From NCBI GenBank assembly GCA_007131535.1, contig SLQI01000246.1, forward strand, positions 1 through 5,381: 5,381 nt of DNA. The letters are read 5' to 3'. The notes beneath the pieces were generated by a model. It was given only the letters and a program-made list of their open reading frames with translations. It had not been told where the DNA came from and searched no databases. The DNA is from Balneolales bacterium (GTDB lineage Bacteria > Bacteroidota > Rhodothermia > Balneolales > Natronogracilivirgulaceae). Positions within the stretch are counted from its first letter, which is position 1. Each line of letters starts with the position of its first letter. The position numbers and the translations under genes were made by a program. Of this stretch, positions 1-5,381 are shown piece by piece.

Positions 1-965
1 CCGGAGAAGATGAGCGGGACATTGCCCGGAAAGCTGCCGAACACCTGCAAACGAGGCATCACGAGATCATCTGCACCGAACAACAGGTGCTTGAAGATAT
101 CCCCTCTGCCGTTCAGAGTCTTGATGTGCCGGGAGGAGATGCCGTCAACACCTGGCTGATTGCCCGCCATACCAGAGAACAAGGGGTAAAAGTGGCGCTT
201 TCCGGTTTGGGAGGAGATGAGTTATTCGGCGGTTATCCCTCATTTGAGTTTTACCGGAAGACCAGGCGGATGCGCTTTTTATTGAATCTTCCGCAAAGCC
301 TACGCGCAATGGTGGCCGGGTTGATATTCAGAGGAGATGCGGTATCCCGGAGAAAACTGCGGGAGCTATTCGCGGGTCAGGTTACCCCCGCGCAGGTGAC
401 ACGGACGCAGCGTACCGTTCTGCAGAGGGAGGTATTAAACGGTCTGGGTGTGGAAGCCAAAATACCATCGGTGCCGGAACGAATTCAAACATACCTGCAT
501 ATCGGTTCCGGGCTGACGGTCAATGAGTTGTACAGTTATTGTATTCCGTTGCTGCTTCAGGATACCGATCAAACCTCGATGGCGCACGGGCTCGAAGTGC
601 GGGTGCCGCTGCTGGATCACCGGCTGGTGAGCTGGGTGCTGCATAATCCGGACAGAGCGCAGGCTCTTGAACGGCCGCCTAAGAAGAAACTCATAGAAAT
701 GCTGCGCAACCGTGTACCCCGGGAGGTTTGGGATCGACCCAAGCAAGGTTTTGTGCTCCCGATGGATCGCTGGATGCGGCAACCCCTCAAGTCGTTCACA
801 GAAGAAGGTCTGCATTCAAAGCGTTTGCGAACCGTTTGTAATCAGCATTATCTGGATGAGTACTATCGCGATTTTTGCCGGGAGGAAGAGTCGGTTACGT
901 GGTCGCGGATATGGCTGCTTTCGGTATTGGGGCATTGGCTGGAGCAAAACCGGATCACATGCTGA
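1..965 (+). CDS. asnB: Asparagine synthase-family amidotransferase, C-terminal synthetase domain (5' partial)
   Basis: The reading frame is open from the left edge (first full codon at 3) to TGA at 963-965, giving 320 C-terminal residues; the family is usually about 600-650 aa, so the N-terminal glutaminase domain and the ATP-binding PP-loop lie outside the window. Seen: the synthetase signature SGLGGDELFGGY (201-236) and the later conserved block from QDTDQTSMAHGLEVRVP to LLDHRLV (558-629). Known: the family activates a carboxylate by adenylation and transfers ammonia from glutamine, classically aspartate to asparagine. The blocks LDVPGGDAVNT and SGLGGDELFGGYPSF resemble the subfamily found in exopolysaccharide clusters more than housekeeping AsnB. 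Inference: it supplies asparagine or amidates a glycan carboxylate. The GTG at 87 is not the start, because homologous sequence (GEDERDIARKAAEHL) continues upstream of it. The 3' end overlaps the next gene by 7 nt. Family is sure; substrate is not. Confidence 0.93.
   Translation, partial: GEDERDIARKAAEHLQTRHHEIICTEQQVLEDIPSAVQSLDVPGGDAVNTWLIARHTREQGVKVALSGLGGDELFGGYPSFEFYRKTRRMRFLLNLPQSLRAMVAGLIFRGDAVSRRKLRELFAGQVTPAQVTRTQRTVLQREVLNGLGVEAKIPSVPERIQTYLHIGSGLTVNELYSYCIPLLLQDTDQTSMAHGLEVRVPLLDHRLVSWVLHNPDRAQALERPPKKKLIEMLRNRVPREVWDRPKQGFVLPMDRWMRQPLKSFTEEGLHSKRLRTVCNQHYLDEYYRDFCREEESVTWSRIWLLSVLGHWLEQNRITC
941..944 (+). promoter_or_regulatory. Possible Shine-Dalgarno GGAG for the first glycosyltransferase
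   Basis: GGAG lies inside the end of the amidotransferase gene, 14 nt before the ATG at 959. That spacing is long (about 5-9 nt is usual), so it may be weak or accidental. The 7-nt gene overlap also allows re-initiation by terminating ribosomes. It favours the ATG at 959 over the TTG at 875. Confidence 0.3.
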
Positions 966-2146
966 AACTGCTGCACGTCATACCGAGTATCGCGCCCCAA
1001 AGCGGCGGACCAGCCGGAGCCGTCGTCAACTATGCCAACCTCAGCTCCGATTTTGCTGAAGTTACGATCCTGACTACCAACGAAGAGATCAAAGGGGTAA
1101 CGGAATCACGGCTCAGATCAGAAATCGGATTGAATGATAGCGTAAACCTGAAGGTATGTGATTACTTCGGCCGTCACAGCGCCAAATTTTCCCGGCCGAT
1201 GCTGCAATGGCTGAACCGCCATCTCCCCGGGTTTGATGTAGTTCATCTTCACGCGGCGTTTTCGGTAATGACCACCCTCACTGCCCGCAAATGCCGAAAA
1301 TTCGGCGTGCCATACGTATTCCGGCCGCTGGGTACATTGACTTCTTATTCGCTTGCGGTCGGGCATGCTAAACTGAAACGCATTTACTGGTGGCTTCTGG
1401 AAGCGAATACGGTGAAATATGCAAGCCGGATTCATGTGACCTCACCTGCTGAAAGGGACGGCGTAAAGAAATTGCTGAGCGATGTTTCGGTTAGTACCAT
1501 CCCGATATCCATTAATCAACCTTCTCCGCGGGTAACGGTCCGAAAGGAACCAGGTAAAAGTTCTTCTTCCCGGTCCGGGAATGATCCTACGCCAGGACTT
1601 TCTTCGGATTACATTAAATTCGGTTTTTTGTCGCGCATCCACCCGAAAAAAAATGTGGAGGGGTTATTTAGCGCATTTGCTGCATTGGAAATCCGAAACT
1701 GGCATCTTGAGATCGCAGGCAGTGGGAAGTCGGAGTATATCGAACAGCTACAAAATCTGACGAAGCAATTGGGGATACAGGATCGAGTCTCATGGACCGG
1801 CTTTGTCAGCGGAGAGGCTAAAACCCGTTTTTTTCAGTCGATTGATTTCTTTTTATTACCTTCCTTTGATGAAAACTTCGGCATCGCGGCCGGGGAAGCG
1901 CTCAGTCACGGAATCCCGTCCATTTTGAGTGATCAGGTGGATATCGGTTCCCGGGGTAGTTCGGAAACAGGGGTAATAACATGCCGTCCGGAACCGGATA
2001 GCATCAGGGAAGCGATTGAAACTGCCGTCTCATGGTCCCCGGAATTTCGCCGCGAAAGAGGTAAACGGGCACGGGCGATGATAGCCGGACATTTTAATCC
2101 CGAAACGATCAAGCAACAACTTCGTGAGCTCTATACCGACTTGTGA
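959..2146 (+). CDS. GT4-family glycosyltransferase (GT-B fold)
   Basis: A 395-aa protein, normal length for the family, predicted to transfer a sugar from a nucleotide-sugar donor to a growing surface glycan at the cytoplasmic membrane face. The N-terminal domain starts with LKLLHVIPSIAPQSGGPAGA, the first beta strand and glycine-rich loop, followed by a PGFDVVHLHAAF strand and VPYVFRPLGTL. The C-terminal donor-binding domain has GFLSRIHPKKN (R226, K230/K231) and the EX7E motif DENFGIAAGEAL (E305, E313), matching retaining GT4 enzymes. No signal peptide or membrane segment is seen. ATG 959 is chosen because the first strand begins there; the in-frame TTG at 875 would add 28 residues not typical of the family and 91 nt of overlap. 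The inter-domain linker (about 188-217) is long and serine-rich. The gene overlaps its upstream neighbour by 7 nt and its downstream neighbour by 23 nt. Donor, acceptor and linkage cannot be read from the sequence. Confidence 0.93.
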   Translation: MLKLLHVIPSIAPQSGGPAGAVVNYANLSSDFAEVTILTTNEEIKGVTESRLRSEIGLNDSVNLKVCDYFGRHSAKFSRPMLQWLNRHLPGFDVVHLHAAFSVMTTLTARKCRKFGVPYVFRPLGTLTSYSLAVGHAKLKRIYWWLLEANTVKYASRIHVTSPAERDGVKKLLSDVSVSTIPISINQPSPRVTVRKEPGKSSSSRSGNDPTPGLSSDYIKFGFLSRIHPKKNVEGLFSAFAALEIRNWHLEIAGSGKSEYIEQLQNLTKQLGIQDRVSWTGFVSGEAKTRFFQSIDFFLLPSFDENFGIAAGEALSHGIPSILSDQVDIGSRGSSETGVITCRPEPDSIREAIETAVSWSPEFRRERGKRARAMIAGHFNPETIKQQLRELYTDL

Positions 2147-2909
2147 TAACGTTACCGCTTTAATCCTCACCCGGAATGAGGAGCCCAACATCGGCCGTAC
2201 GCTCGGTCAGCTGTCATGGATCGTGCGTATTGTTGTGGTCGATTCTTTCAGCTCCGACCGGACTGTTGAAATCGCTGAAAATTTTCCGAACACCGAAGTT
2301 GTTCAGCGGGAATTTGACAACCACACCAACCAATGGAATTTCGGGTTGATGGAGACCGGGATCGATACCGAGTGGGTACTCTCGCTCGATGCTGATTATT
2401 TTCTGCCGGAAGAGGTGGGGGGTGAAATCAGCCGGATACTTCAGGGCGGCAGCCATACCGATGGGTACCGGCTTCATTTTCACTATGCCATTGAGGGCAA
2501 GCCGATCCGCTCAGGCATTTATCCGCCGGTGATTGCATTATTCCGTAAAAGTAAGGGAAGGTATGAACAGGATGGGCACACCCAGAAACTGAAGCTGAAC
2601 GGCAAAATTGAGGACTTGAAACACCGGGCACTGCATGACGACCGTAAGTCCATGAAGCGCTGGCTTCAATCCCAATACCATTATGCGCTTCTGGAAGCGG
2701 AGAAGTTAAGCAAGACGGAGCGTACGGATTTAACACAGCCGGATAAGTTACGGCTCAAAAGAAAATGGGCCCCGCTTTTGGTTTGGATCTATTGTATATT
2801 TTGGCGTTCCGGGTGGCGGGACGGTCCCGCCGGCTGGAAATATGCTTTTCAGCGAATGATAGCCGAAACTCTGCTGCAATATTGTTTGATTGAAAAGAAA
2901 TCGGAGTAA
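2124..2909 (+). CDS. GT2-family glycosyltransferase, LPS-core beta-glucosyltransferase-like
   Basis: A 261-aa single-domain GT-A glycosyltransferase, the usual size for the WaaE/KdtX-like group. Seen: nucleotide-binding first strand TALILTRNEEPNIGRTL (11-27), VVVDSFSSDRTVEIA (37-51), the FDNHTNQWNFGL block typical of this group (64-75), and the DXD-type LSLDADYFL (D89, D91), expected to hold the metal and donor diphosphate. The C-terminus (about 216-258) alternates hydrophobic and basic residues and is rich in Trp/Tyr, which may help it bind the membrane. Known relatives transfer glucose or another hexose to LPS core; here the sugar is not determinable. GTG at 2124 is the only standard start after the in-frame stop at 2082-2084 and before the first strand. 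It lacks a clear Shine-Dalgarno, so translation probably depends on coupling to the upstream gene, which it overlaps by 23 nt. It ends 11 nt before the carbamoyltransferase. Confidence 0.92.
   Translation: MSSIPTCDNVTALILTRNEEPNIGRTLGQLSWIVRIVVVDSFSSDRTVEIAENFPNTEVVQREFDNHTNQWNFGLMETGIDTEWVLSLDADYFLPEEVGGEISRILQGGSHTDGYRLHFHYAIEGKPIRSGIYPPVIALFRKSKGRYEQDGHTQKLKLNGKIEDLKHRALHDDRKSMKRWLQSQYHYALLEAEKLSKTERTDLTQPDKLRLKRKWAPLLVWIYCIFWRSGWRDGPAGWKYAFQRMIAETLLQYCLIEKKSE
2903..2906 (+). promoter_or_regulatory. Possible Shine-Dalgarno GGAG for the carbamoyltransferase
   Basis: GGAG sits directly before the TAA of the GT2 gene and 14 nt before the ATG at 2921, the same long spacing as the GGAG at 941-944. 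The two genes are separated by only 11 nt, so ribosomes ending the GT2 gene could restart here. Evidence is modest. Confidence 0.3.
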
Positions 2910-2920
2910 CACCAGTAGTT

Positions 2921-4711
2921 ATGTATATCCTTGGCATTAATGCCTGGCACGGAGATGCTTCCGCGGCATTACTGAAAGACGGTGAGGTCATTCTGGCCAT
3001 TGAGGAGGAGCGCATCAACCGGGAAAAACATTGTGCCGGTTTTCCTGCGCTGGCCATTCAGGCCTGTCTGGATCAGGCAGATATCACCATTTCAGAGGTG
3101 GATCATGTCGCTATCTCTACCGACCCCTCAGCCAATTTGAAAGAGAAAGTTTCCTACAGTCTAAAGCGGCTGACCCGTATCCACCGCATGTTGTGGGATC
3201 GGATGTCGAAAGTGTTTCGCAGCAAAGACCTCAGGCAGGTCATCGCCGAGCATCTTGAGGTTCCGGAATCGGATATCAACGCGGAAATACATCGGGTGGA
3301 ACACCACGTATGCCACCTCGCCAGTGCCTGGTATCCTTCTTCTTTCAGGAAAGCGGCGCTGCTTTCGCTGGACGGCATGGGTGATTTTGTCTCCGCTAAG
3401 TGGGGTTATGCTGATGAAAAAGGTATACGGATCACCGGTCAGGTAGAATACCCGCATTCAATCGGATATTTCTACACCGCGCTTACGCAATACCTCGGTT
3501 TTCCGAAGTACGGCGATGAAGGCAAGGTGATGGGGCTGGCACCATACGGAAAACCGGTGTACATGGAGCCGATGCGGAAAGTGCTCAAATCAGCCCCGGG
3601 TGAGAAGATCGGTTTAGAGCTTGGCCTGGAATATTTCCGTCACGACTCCGAAGGCATCCAAATGCAGTGGGATGACGGTCCGCCGCAAGTAGGAAAACTC
3701 TACAGCGATGAATTGGAACAGCTGCTGGGATTTCCTCCAAGAAAACCGGATCAGCCGCTGGAGCAGGCGCACAAAGACATTGCCGCCTCTCTGCAACTGC
3801 GTGTTGAGGAAGTGGTATTAGAAATGCTAAACCGGCTCGCCGAACAGACCGGCTGTCAACAACTGTGTATGGCCGGCGGGGTTACTCTCAACTCGGTGTT
3901 GAATGGCAAAATCCGCAAAAACACGCCGTTCCGTGAATTGTACATCCATCCTAATGCGGGAGATGGCGGGACTTCGCTGGGAGCAGCATTGCAGGTTCAG
4001 CAGGAGTTAACCGGTGATGGAGTCGGCACGGTCAGTTTGCCGCACGCTTATCTGGGAGATAGTTTTAGCGGAGCTGAGATCAGTGAGGCGCTTTCGGAAA
4101 AAGGCATCGGCACGGAACCGCTGGATGAGGCAGAACTCATTGATAAAGCCGCGCATGCTGTAGCGGAGGGTAAAGTAGTTGGATGGTATCAGGGAGCTAT
4201 GGAATGGGGGCCGAGGGCGCTGGGATCCCGATCTATAATCGCCGACCCACGGCGGGAGGATATGAAAGACATCCTCAATGCCCGAATAAAAAAGCGGGAG
4301 AAATTTCGACCCTTTGCGCCGTCCGTCCTGGCCGAATATACCGGCGAATATTTTGAGGATGACTACCCTGCGCCCAATATGCTGATGGTCTATCCGGTAC
4401 GTGACGAAAAGCGGGAGGAGGTGCCGGCTATTACGCATGTGGACGGAACCGGCCGGCTGCAGACGGTCCATCGGGCGTATCATCCCCGGTATTATGATCT
4501 GATTGACCGTTTTCGGGAGTTGACCGGCGTGCCGCTTGTACTCAATACCAGCTTCAATGAAAACGAGCCGATCGTGCATACGCCACAGCAGGCTTTGGAT
4601 TGCTTCCTGCGCACCCGCATGGACGTATTGGTATTGGGAGATTTTTTCCTGGAGAAAGAAACAGTCGCTGAAACCGAGTTAGCCGAGACCGGACAAATCA
4701 GGATTTCATAA
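2921..4711 (+). CDS. NodU/CmcH-family O-carbamoyltransferase
   Basis: A complete 596-aa protein, normal length. Known for the family (NodU, CmcH, TobZ): carbamoyl phosphate and ATP form carbamoyl-adenylate, and the carbamoyl group passes to a hydroxyl of a sugar or antibiotic. The N-terminal Kae1-like domain (about 1-360) shows ILGINAWHGDASAALL, IEEERINREKH, the metal-binding-type H128-x3-H132 in HHVCHLASAW, LSLDGMGDF (151-155), GDEGKVMGLAPYG (198-210), MAGGVTLNSVLNGK (317-330) and NAGDGGTSLGAAL, where D348 is a likely metal ligand. The C-terminal domain has GAMEWGPRALGSRSI (425-439), REKFRPFAPSVL, VPLVLNTSFNENEPIV and DVLVLGDFFLEK. No key motif is missing. Alanine stands in GAMEWGPR where many relatives have GRMEFGPR; I regard this as a family variant. 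Its place among glycosyltransferase genes suggests the acceptor is a glycan sugar or its lipid-linked precursor (inference). A soluble cytoplasmic protein is expected, as no signal peptide or membrane segment is seen. Confidence 0.95.
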   Translation: MYILGINAWHGDASAALLKDGEVILAIEEERINREKHCAGFPALAIQACLDQADITISEVDHVAISTDPSANLKEKVSYSLKRLTRIHRMLWDRMSKVFRSKDLRQVIAEHLEVPESDINAEIHRVEHHVCHLASAWYPSSFRKAALLSLDGMGDFVSAKWGYADEKGIRITGQVEYPHSIGYFYTALTQYLGFPKYGDEGKVMGLAPYGKPVYMEPMRKVLKSAPGEKIGLELGLEYFRHDSEGIQMQWDDGPPQVGKLYSDELEQLLGFPPRKPDQPLEQAHKDIAASLQLRVEEVVLEMLNRLAEQTGCQQLCMAGGVTLNSVLNGKIRKNTPFRELYIHPNAGDGGTSLGAALQVQQELTGDGVGTVSLPHAYLGDSFSGAEISEALSEKGIGTEPLDEAELIDKAAHAVAEGKVVGWYQGAMEWGPRALGSRSIIADPRREDMKDILNARIKKREKFRPFAPSVLAEYTGEYFEDDYPAPNMLMVYPVRDEKREEVPAITHVDGTGRLQTVHRAYHPRYYDLIDRFRELTGVPLVLNTSFNENEPIVHTPQQALDCFLRTRMDVLVLGDFFLEKETVAETELAETGQIRIS

Positions 4712-4733
4712 ATCATTCCGATCTCTATATGAT
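4705..4733 (+). promoter_or_regulatory. Weak sigma70-like promoter candidate before the last gene
   Basis: TTCATA (4705-4710, 4 of 6 to the -35 consensus) and TATGAT (4728-4733, 5 of 6 to the -10 consensus) are separated by exactly 17 nt, at the start of the only sizeable gap between genes. Such matches are common by chance, and the host may use a different promoter consensus. If real, the last gene could be transcribed separately from the four upstream genes. Confidence 0.22.
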
Positions 4734-4734
4734 T

Positions 4735-4757
4735 ATTGCGGTTAAAAATACGGCAAT
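4735..4757 (+). repeat. Imperfect inverted repeat in the gap between genes
   Basis: ATTGC (4735-4739) pairs with GCAAT (4753-4757); after one G/G mismatch two more pairs form (4741-4742 with 4750-4751) around an A-rich loop. The stem is short and no T run follows, so it is not a convincing intrinsic terminator. It could be a small operator-like dyad or chance. Confidence 0.2.
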
Positions 4758-4793
4758 GTTCCTGGAGCGGACTCATAAGTCTACAAGTTAATC

Positions 4794-5381
4794 ATGCGGA
4801 TACTTGCCCTTGCAGACCGGTGGAGCCGTGGCGGTGTGCCTGTGGTGATTCGCAATCACCAGAAAATGGTGACGGAGGCCGGCGGGGATTACAGGCTGTT
4901 CTGCTACTATGAGCCGGATACCGACGCGCCGGAGTTGCCGGAGTGGGCGGCACATGGCTCAGCCCGGTTCCGGGGCGATCCAACGGCAATATGGCAATTA
5001 TTCAGACTGCTCAAAACATACAATCCGGATGTAATTCATGACCATTTCGGCGGCTTCTGGGCAGCTTGTTATCTTTACCGGAAAAAATGGGCGCGGCGGT
5101 CGATGCTGCATTATCACAATGAATACCTGCCGGTAGCAGATACGCCGGATCAAAACCGGTCCTTGCGCGACCGGATTTTTTTCAGAAATCTGCTGCCACG
5201 GTTTGCTAAAGTACTGACCGTGAGTGAACACAACCGCAACAGGTTAATCCAATACGCCGGGCTGGCCCCGGATAAAATTCTGAGGTTGCCGAATTCAATA
5301 GATCCGGAGGCTTTTCGCAAACCGGCAAACTCGCTCCAATCGGTACGTGCCGAATTTTCCATTCCCGATAAAGCGATCGTC
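4794..5381 (+). CDS. GT4-type glycosyltransferase, N-terminal domain (3' partial)
   Basis: Open from ATG 4794 to the right edge: 196 residues with no stop, roughly half of a typical 370-400-aa enzyme. The N-terminal GT-B acceptor domain shows the first strand MRILALADRWSRGGVP with its glycine loop (G13, G14), YNPDVIHDHFGGFWA (D79, H82, H84), LHYHNEYLP (105-112), VLTVSEHNRNRL (140-151) and LPNSIDPEAF (165-174), the last resembling the LPNGID motif that ends this domain in GT4 enzymes. The donor-binding domain and the EX7E motif would lie beyond the edge. ATG 4794 is the only good start, since an in-frame TAA lies at 4776-4778. There is no near Shine-Dalgarno; the closest GGAG (4764-4767) is 26 nt upstream. 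An 82-nt gap separates it from the carbamoyltransferase, so it may belong to the same operon or have its own promoter. Likely role: adding another sugar to the same glycan (inference). Confidence 0.88.
   Translation, partial: MRILALADRWSRGGVPVVIRNHQKMVTEAGGDYRLFCYYEPDTDAPELPEWAAHGSARFRGDPTAIWQLFRLLKTYNPDVIHDHFGGFWAACYLYRKKWARRSMLHYHNEYLPVADTPDQNRSLRDRIFFRNLLPRFAKVLTVSEHNRNRLIQYAGLAPDKILRLPNSIDPEAFRKPANSLQSVRAEFSIPDKAIV

Noticed and set aside
134..339. Three AGGAGATG words (134-141, 212-219, 332-339) resembling a repeat or internal ribosome-binding sites
   Set aside because: They encode GGD or RGD in the amidotransferase frame, two of them in conserved blocks; no start with proper spacing and a separate gene follows.
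435..815. 126-codon open frame on the minus strand
   Set aside because: It is antisense to the conserved synthetase domain of the amidotransferase and has no family-like sequence.
875..958. Upstream TTG start for the first GT4 gene
   Set aside because: It would add 28 residues ahead of the canonical first strand and 91 nt of overlap; the ATG at 959 fits the family better.
712..1059. 115-codon open frame on the plus strand spanning the first gene junction
   Set aside because: It overlaps two genes with strong protein signatures in other frames; its Arg/Ser-rich product looks like a frame shadow.
4007..4579. 190-codon open frame on the minus strand
   Set aside because: It lies wholly opposite the well-supported carbamoyltransferase gene and its translation shows no recognisable motif; it is a by-product of coding bias on the other strand.
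4735..4757. Intrinsic transcription terminator after the carbamoyltransferase
   Set aside because: The stem is only 5 bp plus 2 bp after a mismatch, is not GC-rich and has no T run.
1..5381. tRNA, rRNA, CRISPR array, insertion sequence or attachment site
   Set aside because: Coding sequence fills nearly all of the window, and I saw no direct-repeat array, terminal inverted repeats, transposase motifs or tRNA-like sequence.

Overview
The window is a 5.4-kb piece of a bacterial surface-polysaccharide (exopolysaccharide, O-antigen or glycolipid) biosynthesis locus. All five genes lie on the + strand and are tightly packed: (1) the C-terminal half of an asparagine-synthase-family amidotransferase, cut by the left edge; (2) a GT4-type glycosyltransferase; (3) a small GT2 glycosyltransferase resembling the lipopolysaccharide-core beta-glucosyltransferase group; (4) a full-length NodU/CmcH-family O-carbamoyltransferase; (5) the N-terminal domain of a second GT4-type glycosyltransferase, cut by the right edge.

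Layout: genes 1/2 overlap by 7 nt, genes 2/3 by 23 nt, and genes 3/4 are 11 nt apart, so 1-4 look like one translationally coupled operon. Only the 82-nt gap before gene 5 (4712-4793) has room for regulation; it holds a weak sigma70-like promoter candidate, an imperfect inverted repeat and a 20-codon open frame, none convincing alone. I see no RNA gene, mobile element, CRISPR array, strong terminator or stretch above 300 bases without a gene.

Working model (inference): glycosyltransferases 2, 3 and 5 add sugars to a lipid-linked or surface glycan. The carbamoyltransferase would carbamoylate a hydroxyl of a sugar, and the AsnB-like protein would either make asparagine or, as for relatives in polysaccharide loci, amidate a carboxylate such as a uronic acid. 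The product would be a nitrogen-decorated surface glycan.

Organism: base composition is near 50% GC. Shine-Dalgarno signals are weak: two starts have GGAG placed 14 nt upstream and two have none. The set of families suggests a Gram-negative or related environmental bacterium; the Bacteroidota/Rhodothermota/Balneolota area is a guess and the sequence does not fix a phylum. CCGG is strikingly over-represented. I found no dramatic new system. The most interesting points are the pairing of amidotransferase and carbamoyltransferase in one glycan operon, and the compositional signal.
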